Source of the DNA: Akanthomyces muscarius | Lineage: Eukaryota > Ascomycota > Sordariomycetes > Hypocreales > Cordycipitaceae | Assembly (NCBI RefSeq): GCF_028009165.1 | Contig: NC_079243.1 | Span: 3,286,001 to 3,350,000, forward strand | Length of the DNA stretch: 64,000 nucleotides | Direction of reading: 5' to 3' | Part shown: positions 45,440 through 56,311 of the stretch, piece by piece | Numbering within the stretch: the first letter of the stretch is position 1 | How the letters are laid out: each line of letters opens with the position of its first letter | Made by a program: the position numbers and the translations under genes | The notes under the pieces: model-generated | The model's database searches: none | What the model was told of the DNA's origin: nothing | The model's input: only the letters and a program-made list of their open reading frames with translations

Positions 45440-46789
45440 CTACCGGTCTGCTTCGACTCTTCGTCGCTTATCCTCGCCGCGATCCCGCGACGTGCTCCTC
45501 TTCCTGCTCCCTCGATACTCGTCCCTCTCCCCCCGCCGGGGCGACCTCGATCGTGAACGCCTCCTGTCGCCACCGTCACGGCGTCTCTCCCCCAACGGCA
45601 TCGCATTCGCTCCCTTGCCGCCCGCCCTGTCGTCCGGTCGGAAGCGCTCATCGTCCGGCATGAACCTCTCATCCTCAAACCTGCCCCTCCCCCCTCCTCC
45701 TCCTCCTCCTCCTCTGCGATCCCGATCGCCGCCCCAGGACCCCGTATCCTCGCTCCGCATATCCTTGTACTTTGTCGCGCCCTTGCGTCCGAGCTTGGTC
45801 ATGTCCCGCCGCTGGAGGTACTCGGGCAGCGCCTCGCGGTTCCGGACGTCGTCGGCGATCCTGGCCCCCATGAGGTCGCGCTGCAGCAGACCGGCCGCCT
45901 CGGCGTCGTCGCGGAAGAAGGCGCCCTTGTGGAAGTACTTTTGCATGTAGCCCATCTTGCCCTTGCCGTCCTTTTCCTCCTGCTGCTCAGCCAGGAAGGC
46001 CGCGTCCTCGGCGGCGCGCTCCTCGGCCGTCAGGTTCCGCCGGCGCTCGACCTCGGCGAGCTCCCTCTCGCGCTCCTCGATGGCGGTGCGTGCGCGCTTC
46101 AGCCGCTTCAGCTCGCGGACGCGCCACGCCGCCTCCTCGGCCGCCGGGTCCAGCCCGTCCGTCGTGTCCACGTCCGACGCCGCGTCCTCATCGTCGTCCC
46201 AGTGCTTCTTTCCCGCGGCCCGCGCCGCCAGGTCCTTTTTGATCTGCTCCTCGACGAGCGCGTCGGCGGCCTTTTTCCGGGCCGCCTCTTCGGCGAGGCG
46301 CGCGGCTTCCTCCGCCTCGGCGGGTGTCTGGCCGTCGGCGCCGCGCTGGCTCTTGGGTATAAATTTGGGTCGCATCATCATTCGTCGGGGTGCCTCGTCC
46401 TCGCTGCTTTCTTCTTCCGAAGACTCCTCCTCGTCCTCGTCGGACTCGTCGTCATCGCCGCCGCCGGCTTTTGCGTCCTCGGCGCCGCTTTCCTCCTCCG
46501 TGACGAAGCCTTCCTCGGCGACCTGCCGCTGTGCCTTTTCGGCAGCTAGCCGTCGTTCTTCGGCAGCTTGCGCCTCTTTTCGGCGCGCATCGAGGTCGAC
46601 CTTGCTGAGGTTGCTGATGATTTTGCCCGCGCTGGCGGCCTTGGGCGGCGGAGGGATGGCGGCGGCCGGCGCGGCGAGCGCTTCGTCGGCGTCGCTGTCG
46701 GAATCAGAGGACGAGTCGTCGCCCGTGTGCTTGCCCGCGCGATGCCGCGAGGGCTTCACCGGGTTCGCTGTCATGCGCTTAGGCGGCAT
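45440..46789 (-). CDS. MFAP1 family spliceosomal protein
   Basis: A single exon of 449 residues on the minus strand. The protein is highly charged: a Ser/Asp-rich N-terminus, GKIISNLSKVDLDARRKEAQAAEER (coiled coil), acidic blocks to ~125, then RPKFIPKSQR (~142), a long Glu/Arg/Ala coiled coil (~155-270), and the diagnostic MFAP1 segment GKMGYMQKYFHKGAFFRDD (~280-300) through LGRKGATKYKDMRSEDTGSW. MFAP1 is a component of the spliceosomal B complex. The C-terminus (~360-449) is Gly- and Arg/Ser-rich, like SR proteins. It is divergent from the SDR gene at 47192 over 402 bp. Confidence 0.92.
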   Translation of the reverse strand: MPPKRMTANPVKPSRHRAGKHTGDDSSSDSDSDADEALAAPAAAIPPPPKAASAGKIISNLSKVDLDARRKEAQAAEERRLAAEKAQRQVAEEGFVTEEESGAEDAKAGGGDDDESDEDEEESSEEESSEDEAPRRMMMRPKFIPKSQRGADGQTPAEAEEAARLAEEAARKKAADALVEEQIKKDLAARAAGKKHWDDDEDAASDVDTTDGLDPAAEEAAWRVRELKRLKRARTAIEERERELAEVERRRNLTAEERAAEDAAFLAEQQEEKDGKGKMGYMQKYFHKGAFFRDDAEAAGLLQRDLMGARIADDVRNREALPEYLQRRDMTKLGRKGATKYKDMRSEDTGSWGGDRDRRGGGGGGGGRGRFEDERFMPDDERFRPDDRAGGKGANAMPLGERRRDGGDRRRSRSRSPRRGERDEYRGSRKRSTSRDRGEDKRRRVEADR

Positions 46790-47191
46790 TGTGCGACAAG
46801 GCTTGTGTTTGTGAATGTGCTTGAAAGTTTTAGAACAGCGATCGTCAAGCCTAGAGCGAAATCGCCGCTAGCAAATCGAGCTCTTATCAGATAAGGCTAC
46901 CCTACACTTGTTTTGTTCATCTATTTAGCCCGGTTTACTCTGTTGAACCAGATCATGAGCTTTTTCTTATATGTATTTGGGATTTAGCGCAGTCTTTTTA
47001 CACGCTTCCCTGATATTTGGAAAATTGTCATGAATCTGGTGTGATGGCCAAGTCTTTGCATAGTAGACTCTCGGGGTAGGCTTCTTCCACCAATTACCCC
47101 ACCACCCTCAAACGTCATAGCTTGGTGAACCTCACTCTAACAACGCAGCTGCTCGACCAATCCCATTCCTAAACTGTCAACTAGACCAGCC

Positions 47192-48515
47192 ATGGTAGAC
47201 CGTACAGTTGTTGTCACTGGAGCCACGGGCCTTCTAGGCCGGCAAGTAACTCGTGCATTTCGCAGAAAGGGTTGGAACGTCAAAGGCACAGGCTACTCTC
47301 GAGCCGACGGCGTTGATGTATTGAAAGTTGACCTTGGCAATTCTAGCGAGATTGCCAAGCTTCTAGACGAGACTAAGTGAGTAACAAAAACTAGCAAGTA
47401 GTCCCAAGAGCTAAATGCTTATACGACACAATTTAGGCCAGAGGTTATTGTCCACTGTGAGCTGTCCATCCCTTGAGCATCGCGCAGCGTCCATGAACAT
47501 TTCCTGCGCACAGTGGACTAGCTAACCTCACCCCAAGGCGCCGCAGAGCGTTTCCCCGATAAAGTTGAAAAGGACCCCGAGGGCGCCAGGAAACTCAATG
47601 TGTCGGCAACGTCCTCGCTCGCGGAAGCCGCGGCTGCCAAAGGCGCGTTCTTGATCTACATTTCGACCGACTACGTCTTTCCTGGAAAGCTCGGGGAAGC
47701 ACCGTATGAAGCGGACGCAGAAACAAGCCCGCCCAATCTGTATGGCCAGACAAAGCTCGACGGCGAAAAGGCGGCCCTGGCTGCGTATGACGGCAAGGCC
47801 GGATCGGCAGTGGTGCTCCGCGTCCCTGTGCTGTATGGTTCAGCAGAGACGCCGACCGAGAGTGCCGTCAATGTGCTACTGGATGCCGTCTGGAAGTCCC
47901 AAACGGAAGACAAGAAGATTAAGATGGACCATTGGGCTCCACGCTACCCGACCAATACTGAAGATGCAGGTCGGGTGTGTCATGGTATGTCTCAAAAAAC
48001 GGCGCAAAGTTATTTTTGTCTCTTCCTCATTTCTTCTCGTGCGTATGTATGCGTGCGCGTGTGTCTTGTCTGATGCACGCAAGTCCACCTGGGCCCAGGA
48101 CAAGAGGACCCGGGTCTGGCCAGAGTCACCACGAATGTGGAAACAAGACGCTGGGGCAGCTAAGCTCGATCGATTTGAGTACACTGAAGAAGGCTAACAT
48201 CAGCTGTCATTTTGTGTAGACATTGCGGAACACTATCTGAGCGCTTCTAATCGAGCCTCCCTGCCAAAGATCTTGCAGTTCTCCAGCGAAGACAGAATGA
48301 CCAAGTACGAAATGTGTCAAAAGTTTGCGGAGATTATGGGTCTGCCCGCGGACAACATTGAGCCCAACACAGAAGGCAACGACCCGAATGCAAGCGTGCA
48401 GCGCCCATATGACACGCATCTGAGCACAAAGACGCTCAAGAGCCTGGACATTGAGCTGTCCACCTGCGACTTTACTGCGTGGTGGAGGCGCGAGCTCGGG
48501 GCGTTTCGCAAGTAA
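47192..48515 (+). CDS. RmlD/MAT2B-like NAD(P)-dependent SDR protein
   Basis: Extended short-chain dehydrogenase-like protein resembling the beta subunit of methionine adenosyltransferase and dTDP-4-dehydrorhamnose reductase. Four exons: 47192-47376, 47437-47456 (only 20 nt), 47538-47984 and 48220-48515, giving 315 residues. The last intron is 235 bp, long for this window. Seen are the Rossmann motif VTGATGLLGRQV (~8-19), VIVHCAAERFPD (NNA-like region), YISTDYVFPG, the active-site pattern YGQTKLDGE (YxxxK, ~146-150), LRVPVLYG, and the C-terminal LQFSSEDRMTKYEMCQKFAEIMGL. The complete YxxxK and glycine motif suggest nucleotide binding; whether it acts as an enzyme or as a MAT regulatory subunit cannot be decided from sequence. 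Confidence 0.92.
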
Positions 48516-50063
48516 GCACTCCAGACGGCAAACAGGGCCATCATTCGAAGGGTTCGCCAAGAGCAAGCCCCAATGGTGGAAAAGTGGCAGAGCTATGCGG
48601 GCATTGGTGCTATTGGGAGAATACTGGAATGTGCAATCATCGGAGGGAAACTATCAAGCCACTACATTCCAGCGTGTAAATTGACAGCCACGGTGGCGGT
48701 AGATTGTCCGCAGTACAAGATCATGAATTCCCCAGATAATGGCAGCTGTAGGAGTCGCCCGCATGTTTTTAACGCCTGGCCAGGCCAGGCCAAAAAAAAA
48801 ACATCAAAATCGTAGTGCTTGCGACGCGGCCTCCAGCAGTTGTTTCACTCGGCGGGCCTGAACCGCATGTCTCTGCTGCTCATTTGCGGTCGGCGCTAGG
48901 CACAGCTATTCGATAGAACAATGCGCAATGCCAGTTGCAGATACGCGTCGCGATCGCCTAGAAGAAAATGACAGAGTCAAGAATAGTATCCTTGCCAGTC
49001 CCGATGATTCGAGTGCTTGCTGGCGCAGCACGGTGAGCCTCTGCGTGTGGCCAACAGCTGTCAGGCAGGGCGGCCTATGCTTGCTCTCAGTTACTGGGAA
49101 CCGCAATTTGCCTTTATTCCAATCATTTTCAATTAATTTAATGAGGTGCATATCTGAGCTGCAGCCACATGCAGTGCACGTACACCGGGCCACGGCATTA
49201 ATTAGCTTCGTGGGGCGCGCTGTGCTTTAACCTCTCTCCCTGCGCATGGCGTCGTTGCTTTTTCCCCTTCGCGACACGAGCCCATCTCGTCGCAGCGCCC
49301 CAAGTGCCGGGCACCAGGGGTCCCCTTGTACGCTATCGGCGCCATCGCCCCAATCGAATAGACAACAGCCGAAAGTCTTGTCCCTTGCGACAGCTCCCGA
49401 GCTTCTTGTCAAAGACGGGAGGAATGCAGCCGTGTACCGTTGGCGCGTCGCTGGCTGGCGGGTCTGTCTCTTTTGGCACCGAGACAGCTCTGGAGCTTGA
49501 CGCGTGAGCTAGCATTGCCTCTCGCTACTTAGGAATCTTGCAAGCAAGAAAGCGTGTCTTGGGACGAAAGAAGTAAATAAAAATAATAAGAAAAGCTGCT
49601 TGAGAATGGCCCGCGTACCGTGCTTGATGACCCCCATTTCTACCGCCCAATGCCCAATTACACTAAGACGACGTTGGTCTCTCGCGATCGCTTTCCTTTC
49701 CTTCTTCATCTCATTCGTTTATGGTTGCTCTCGTCGTACGACTTCTGTCCTTGAAATTGCCTCCTCCTCCGTATCCGTGGAGACAACTCCTCGGTATACC
49801 TTGTTGAAAGGCCCCTCTCAATAATTCGTTCTAGTGTCAATCTATCCGCTTTCACACGGCAAAGTCTGTGCCACGAGGAGTTCCACAGCCCGATCCGTTC
49901 TTTTCCTTATACGTCAAGCGGCCTTCGCTTTTGTCGATTGAAACGAACCTCGAAGAAACTGTCCCGAGCTATCACTGCAAAATTCACAGAAATCAAAACT
50001 ACTAGAGAACGGACCGGAAGAAAGACAAGGCCCAGTTCAAGTCTTGGGGAAATCTCATTCGCA
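48516..50063. other. intergenic, 1.5 kb; leader of the RA-PH protein gene
   Basis: No gene is supported. Short ORFs on both strands lack motifs. From about 49680 the sequence is pyrimidine-rich, consistent with the promoter and leader of the gene at 50064, whose frame is open upstream to about 49938 but without an earlier ATG. Confidence 0.55.
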
Positions 50064-52610
50064 ATGGCGACAGAGACGGTCTCTGGGGAGCTTCCCCGAT
50101 CTACCTCACGATACCGCACACTCCGCGGCAAAAGCATATCCACGCCTCGCGTTCTCGACATTTTCCGCGACAGCGATCAACCGGATGAATCGCCCACGCG
50201 CAGGATGCGATCGAGCAGCGTACATACACTGAGGGCTGGACGAGCCGGCAAGAGCGCTCCGGACGTGCCGCCGCTGCCGTCCTACGCACTTACACCTAAA
50301 CCAGTCAACATACCTCCGCCACCAACGTTCAAGAATCGCGATGATGGCAAAATACCTACCAATGCCATCCAGATTCAAAGTGCAGCGGGCAGCGTGCGTG
50401 GGAAAAACGTCACTGAGCCCCTTGAGCAATCTCCGACCGCTTCACTGCAGACAAAAAGCAAGTCGAAGCGCCTCGTTTTCGGCAAGAAAGAGCTCGAAAA
50501 CGAGCCGCTTCTAGATACTGGGCGTCTAGAGACTGAAGTGCAGCGTAGCATTGCCGAGCAAAAGAAACAGGATCTTGCGCGGCTCCAAGCGACCCTTGTT
50601 ACGCCGCCACCTAAGCCAAAGACGTCTTTGCTCAGCTTGTTCTCAAGGAGCAAGAAGCTGACGACACCGACGCTCGTGCACCCAGATACTCCCAGCTCCT
50701 TCGCCAGCACAGTCTTCACCAGTCGCGGAAACAGCTTGGAGACGGCATCTAATCCCGATAGCGTCAAGTTCTCGGATCCCGCTGAAAAAGCCATTCCGCT
50801 CTCTGTTCCTCACTCGCTAGCTACTCCCACCACCCACGCGCCGCTAGAGTTCGAGCGTGTAAGTGCCAATCTGCCGTACTTCGACACACAATCTAATGAG
50901 TATTTGAAGCGGGTCGCCGTTCGATGCCAATCCTCCACAATCAACCTCCCCGTTTCTCTTGAAACCAACGCAGTGGACATTCTGTTCATGGCTTCGACCA
51001 TGATGCGCCACCACATAAACCCGGCCAGCAGTGTCGTGGTCGAGTCCTACCTCGTGCTGGGGCTTGAGCGCCGTCTGCGACGCTATGAGCGTATCCGCGA
51101 TGTCATGAACACCTGGGACCAGGACCACGAGAATTCCTTGCTGATCCTGAGCTGCCCTGCCTCCATGAGTGACCACGATCTCGACATTGACGCCGTTCCC
51201 GACTCTACCGAAACACCGCCGGGCTTCACCCTGCAGCTCCACCAATCTTCGCGCCCCGGGAAATGGAACAAGCGCTGGATCACTCTGCTCGAGAATGGCC
51301 AAATGTACTCGGCCAAAACAGCAGATGCGCTGCCGGGCGATGCCGCCTGCGTGCAGCTGTGCCACCTGGCAGATTTTGATATCTACTCGCCCAAGGAGGC
51401 TGAAATTCGACAGAGCGTCAAGCCGCCCAAGCAGTTTTGCTACGCAATCAAGAGCCAGCAAAAGAGCGTGATATTTTCCGACGAAGTCAACTTTGTGCAT
51501 TACTTCTCCACAGACAATGAAGAGGTCGCTACGAAATTCTACGAGCTGGTGCACGGCTGGCGAAGCTGGCACCTTGTCGCCAAGAAACTTGCTCTCGACC
51601 GCAAGATGAATGCTCCCGCGCCCCAACTCACATTTGACTCGGCCAATGGCTCGGATACGTCTGCCGATGAGAGCAAATCTGACACGGAGCCATCGAGCGC
51701 GACTTCATCTTTCCGAATTGGCACCTTTCAGCCGCTTCTAGACGTGGATAATATTTCCAAGCTGGCTGAAGAAGCGCGAAAGCTGCTGCCGGTTGAGCCA
51801 CCGGCACCTGTTACTACGGAGGAAAAGCATGAGGCACACCCACCTGCCCCCGACTTTCCACCGCCATCCACGCCGGCTCCCAAAGCCAAGGAGCAGCCTG
51901 TCAAGCCGAGCCTGAAGCGAGCTGACACCGAAAAGGACTCTGGCTCCCCGCCAAACCAAATGTACCACCCCTCACCCGGCCCCCTCAGCGCGACGGATTG
52001 TGTGAAGAGTAGCCCTGAAGCCGACTCAACCTCGCTCGGACTTGATGCTTTCAGCTTTGACATCCCCGAGGACAAGCCTGAGCCAAAATCATGGTTTCCC
52101 TCTGCTGCAGAGCACACTGCCAAGCTGCGCAAAGACGAGCCACCCCCTTCGTTCCGCCGACCAGCCACGGCAGACCCAGCCCTATACAGCGGCAGCCCGC
52201 GACGAGCGAACCCGCAGCTTTCCATCAAGACGCACTTTTTAGAGCCACCAAGGCCGTTTGACAGCTTTGGTATTCCGCCGCCAAAGCTGGGCTCAAACAC
52301 GCCACTGATCTACAAGCTGCCGGGGACACCCATGCTGCCGTCTGCGCCGCGAGCCCATCCTATGATTAGCTCGAAGAGCGGCAATGTCGGTGCTGCACCG
52401 CCACCACATGGCACGAGGCCGCGAAGTCGTTCGACAGCGTCTAGCCTGCAAGGCAGACGGCCCATGCCGGCAAATATGCCACCGGTGCCTCCTCTCCCTA
52501 ACCGGTCTATGAGGCGAGATACGCCACCTACGACGCCGATTTTGTCTGTCCAGCCTCGGTACCCGCCTCCTCAGCGCGGACCTGCACTACAGCCTTTCCC
52601 TACGCGTTGA
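50064..52610 (+). CDS. RA and PH domain protein (fungal, RIAM/lamellipodin-like layout)
   Basis: A single exon from ATG 50064, 848 residues; the frame is open for 42 codons before it, but these contain no ATG. The disordered Ser/Pro-rich N-terminus includes a short charged helix (ETEVQRSIAEQKKQDLARLQATL, ~150-175). A Ras-association-like region (~280-365; KRVAVRCQSSTINLPVSLETNAVDILFMAS...YLVLGLERRLRRYERIRDVM) is followed directly by a PH domain (~386-500; GFTLQLHQSSRPGKWNKRWITLLENGQMY...CYAIKSQQ...FSTDNEEVATKFYELVHGWRSWHLV). The long C-terminus is Pro-rich. The RA-PH tandem resembles MRL adaptors linking small GTPases and membranes to the actin machinery; a role in polarity or morphogenesis is inferred only. 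Confidence 0.85.
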   Translation: MATETVSGELPRSTSRYRTLRGKSISTPRVLDIFRDSDQPDESPTRRMRSSSVHTLRAGRAGKSAPDVPPLPSYALTPKPVNIPPPPTFKNRDDGKIPTNAIQIQSAAGSVRGKNVTEPLEQSPTASLQTKSKSKRLVFGKKELENEPLLDTGRLETEVQRSIAEQKKQDLARLQATLVTPPPKPKTSLLSLFSRSKKLTTPTLVHPDTPSSFASTVFTSRGNSLETASNPDSVKFSDPAEKAIPLSVPHSLATPTTHAPLEFERVSANLPYFDTQSNEYLKRVAVRCQSSTINLPVSLETNAVDILFMASTMMRHHINPASSVVVESYLVLGLERRLRRYERIRDVMNTWDQDHENSLLILSCPASMSDHDLDIDAVPDSTETPPGFTLQLHQSSRPGKWNKRWITLLENGQMYSAKTADALPGDAACVQLCHLADFDIYSPKEAEIRQSVKPPKQFCYAIKSQQKSVIFSDEVNFVHYFSTDNEEVATKFYELVHGWRSWHLVAKKLALDRKMNAPAPQLTFDSANGSDTSADESKSDTEPSSATSSFRIGTFQPLLDVDNISKLAEEARKLLPVEPPAPVTTEEKHEAHPPAPDFPPPSTPAPKAKEQPVKPSLKRADTEKDSGSPPNQMYHPSPGPLSATDCVKSSPEADSTSLGLDAFSFDIPEDKPEPKSWFPSAAEHTAKLRKDEPPPSFRRPATADPALYSGSPRRANPQLSIKTHFLEPPRPFDSFGIPPPKLGSNTPLIYKLPGTPMLPSAPRAHPMISSKSGNVGAAPPPHGTRPRSRSTASSLQGRRPMPANMPPVPPLPNRSMRRDTPPTTPILSVQPRYPPPQRGPALQPFPTR

Positions 52611-53277
52611 CTTTAGCGCTGGGTGGCACTGGAAGGGAGTTTCTTTTGTTGCTGCATTTCTAGGCGATGATAGCCGCTGGATCTCTTCGCTTCTCGCAAC
52701 CTGGAATTGTTTTGATTTGGGCTATTGGAGTTTGGTGATTGTTTGATCGAGTACAATTGGTATGGTTTCAAAATTTTAATCTTTAGTGATATCTCTGGGA
52801 ACGGAATGCGGCGTATTGAAGCACTCATTTTGCATTGTAATCTTAGTTTAACTGGTGGAATGGTACGCCACTATTGGCGATTTTGACACTCCTCGCTATG
52901 CATCCGTGTAACCTAAATTGTCCGATCGCCTCTATTAATAATTTGGAAACACTGTCTGCTTTGCATGCTTTGATTTTACTCTAAGCGACTTTGTAGTGAA
53001 GAGTGACAGCGCGGGTGTGTAAGTGTACAGTGTAAAGTACAGTGCGGCATTGCTAAGTACACAGTAAGGTGACGCGCTCCCAAACAGGCAGATCGCGACA
53101 GCTTCGCTAACGGCGGGTCGGATTTCGGCCAATGACTGCGCCAAAACAAAGCCGAGCTAAAGCCTCACATCGGACATCTGCATCTATGCACACTTGATAC
53201 ACCTGATTCAACCGAGCTCAGCAGTTCCTCGAGCTTTTACCGCGCTGGCTGCTGGTGTTCAACTCGTCAGGGACACA
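52611..53277. other. intergenic, 667 bases, no gene seen
   Basis: AT-rich 3' sequence of the RA-PH gene followed by the APC8 promoter. A repeated AAGTGTACAGTGTAAAGTACAGTG-like motif (about 53021-53045) has no evident role. Confidence 0.55.
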
Positions 53278-55439
53278 ATGGCGCTCACGCCCCATGAGCT
53301 TGCGCAGCTGCGGGTCGCGCTGCAGGACGCAGTGGTGAGATGCTCAGAGCGCTGCTTGTACCAATCGGCGAAATGGTATGGCCAATCTCACGTCAAATTT
53401 GGCGCCGCAAGACGTAGTCGCTAACGTTGACGCACAGGGCGGCGGAGCTGTTGACGTCTCTGCCCGAGCCAACAGAGGAGGAGCTCGAGGACGCCGACAA
53501 CGAGCAGCCTCACCTGTCCCCCGTCTTCCTGCCAAACCAGGACCCGGAGGAGGCGCAGCTCGAGTCCAAGGAGCTAAGCAAGTACCTGCTCGCCAAGTCG
53601 CTCTTTGACTGCCGCGAGTATGACCGCTGCGCCGCCGTCTTTCTGCCCGACTCTCTCTTCTCCACGGTGCTCGGCTCCAGTCCGGACGCGGGCGGCGGCA
53701 CGCCGAGCAAGAGCAAGAGCAAGGCAAAATCGACAGAGGCTGCAGCGTCTTCTTCCCTACCAAAGATTAGCCAAAAGAGCCTATTTCTCGCCCTGTACGC
53801 CAAGTTTCTCTCGGGCGAGAAGCGCAAGGCGGAAGAGTCCGAGATGGTCACTGGACCACAAGACCTCGGCACTGTTGTGAATAAGCAGCTCCTTGCGGTG
53901 GGGAGCTACCTATCGTCGTGGTTTGGAGCAAAGACTGTGGATAACGAAGTGGTTGGAAGCCAGGGCTGGCTGGAATACCTGTATGCCACCAGATTTTCAT
54001 GCTCCGTATGTATGCGAATGCTGACATTCAACACAGATATGGTATGGTGCTTGCCAAGGAAAAGAATGATAAAAGGGCTCTGGGATTCTTTTTGCAGAGT
54101 GTGCACAAATTTCCCATGAATTGGGGCTGCTGGCTAGAAATTACATCCCTGACCTCTAGAAGCGAAGACGTACGTATGACGTTACAGAGCAAAGGCAAAA
54201 ACTAATCTTCAACAGCTGGATCGCATATCTCGACACTGTCCGCAAAACATCATGTCATACATGTTTCACTTACATACGTCGCTCGAACTGTACCAACATT
54301 CAGCAGGTCTAGCAAACTCGCTCGAGCAGCTCATGGGTATTTTCCCCACGTCGTCTTTTCTTCTAACTTGCAACGCGCTGTTGGCATACCACGAAAAGGA
54401 TCTCTTGCTTGCGGAACAACACTTCAGCCGCCTACTATCCTTGCACCCGCATCGCCTCGACTCCCTGGATCACTACTCAAATATTCTATATGTTCTGAAC
54501 CTTCGACCAAAGCTCGCATTTTTGGCGCACCTATGCTCTAGTGTGGACAAGTTTCGACCAGAAGCTTGCGTTGTAATCGGAAACTACTATTCGTTACTAT
54601 CCATGCACGAAAAAGCCGTACAGTATTTCCGCCGCGCGTTGACGCTAGACAGGACCTGCTTGTCGGCCTGGACGCTAATGGGCCACGAATACGTCGAGCT
54701 CAAGAATACCCACGCAGCCATTGAATCATACAGACGTGCAGTAGATGTCAACCGCCGTGACTACCGTGCGTGGTATGGCCTGGGTCAGACATACGAAATG
54801 CTCGAGATGCACACGTATTCACTGTGGTACTACAAGAAAGCCGCGGGCCTGCGGCCGTGGGATGGCAAGATGTGGATGGCCGTTGGATCATGTCTGCAAA
54901 AGATGGGCAGGGACCGTGATGGTATCAAAGCTCTGAAGCGTGCTCTGCTCGCCGATGCATACTACGACGCCGGCAGCAGCTTTGGAAACGGCGGAGACGG
55001 TTTCGGCTCACAAGCGGCGACAGCGCACATGGATCCCGAAATTCTTTTGCAAATTGCGACCATGTACGAGCAGATTGGCGAGGAAGAGGAAGCAAAATCA
55101 TACATGGAGCTTTGTGTAGGGCAAGAGGATGGCGGCGGTCCCGCTGGCAGAGATGCAGACGGCGCTGTTGTCGATGCGTCGCGCGCGCACAACGACTCGC
55201 CAGGAGGATCTGATGACGGAGAGCGCGAGGAAGGGCGCAACGAGGGAACGGGCGTCACGGCCGCCACTAGTAAAGCGCGCATGTGGCTGGCCCGGTTTGC
55301 CATGCGCACCTCGGATTATACAGTGGCTCACCGGCTTGCGACTGAGCTTTGCCAAGATGGTGTCGAAGTTGAGGAGGCCAAGGCTCTGGTGCGCGAGGTC
55401 CGGTCACGTCTAGATACTTCCGAGGGAATTTTGACCTGA
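53278..55439 (+). CDS. cdc23: anaphase-promoting complex subunit 8 (Cdc23)
   Basis: A TPR scaffold subunit of the APC/C ubiquitin ligase that drives mitotic exit. Four exons: 53278-53375, 53438-53980, 54037-54169 and 54216-55439 (donors GTATGG, GTATGC and GTACGT; branch-like CTAAC or CTGAC before each acceptor), giving 665 residues. The N-terminal APC8 region (LTPHELAQLRVALQDAVVRCSERCLYQSAKWAAELL) is followed by a variable Lys/Ser-rich loop, then TPR repeats: YGMVLAKEKNDKRALGFFLQSV, YHEKDLLLAEQHFSRLLSLHP, IGNYYSLLSMHEKAVQYFRRALTLD, AWTLMGHEYVELKNTHAAIESYRRAVDVN, AWYGLGQTYEMLEMHTYSLWYYKKAAGLRPWD. The C-terminal region has an acidic, disordered insert (~560-610). Confidence 0.96.
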
Positions 55440-56311
55440 GAAGGCATCAGCAGAAACAAGAAACGACGGGTGAAACGAACAGTAGCTAGCATAGTCATAT
55501 CTGAGCGGGAGACTACGAGACATGCGCAATGAGAATTGACGACTCTCTCACAATGGTGTTGTCGATTTTAGTGGAGAACAATGCCCCGTAAGATGCACAT
55601 GGCTATGTCAAATGATGCAACGAATGAAAAGCTATCCGAGTTGAGGATGTGCTCGAATTGGCTTCAATTCCCTTGCGTAAATTCGGAAACGACTAGATCT
55701 AGCTTTACCCACAGACAGTGGTACTCCCTGGACTAATCAGATTGGCTGCTGGCTTGTACCAGTAGGAAGCAGAGGACGACGCACGGATGCGTGGAGTGGA
55801 TGAGATGGATGGGCCGGATCTGCACAGATATACACGGCATTGCGAACTGTTTAGGAAGCACAACCCGATGGTACCTGGTGGCGGCTCCCGTCTCCAACCC
55901 AGCCGTCGAGGTACCATGGGTGCCTGGACAAAAACCCTGGTCATGAAACGAGGCCCAGTATTGCAGATTTACGGCACGAAGAAACGGAAACTCGCAGTTA
56001 CCAGTGAAGGGCAATGGTATAAAAACATGTTAAATATAACAATTAAGAATAAACCCCTAATTATTAACCTCCGCTAGTAATATTGACCGTACCAATACAC
56101 GATGTAGCCAATGAAATCATCTTCTCGAGGAGAATGATTAAACAGAAGCGAACTTTTATTCTAGAAGCGAACAAATATACCAAAAAAACTCCGGGCGCGC
56201 GCCTGCTCAAACCTGCAAGATCCCTCGGTCAGAGTGAGACTCCTCCGTGAGCTCCTGGCAGCATCAGAACCAATCGCAGCAGCACTGCTCCATTGCAACC
56301 GCTGAAGGCAT
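55440..56311. other. intergenic between convergent APC8 and GPI wall-protein genes
   Basis: This is 872 bases holding the two 3' regions; the part around 56030-56160 is AT-rich. No gene is seen. Confidence 0.6.

Noticed and set aside
45957..46814. 285-codon plus-strand Ser/Ala-rich ORF antisense to MFAP1
   Set aside because: Mirror of the Glu/Arg/Ala coiled-coil codons of MFAP1, which has a clear family match.
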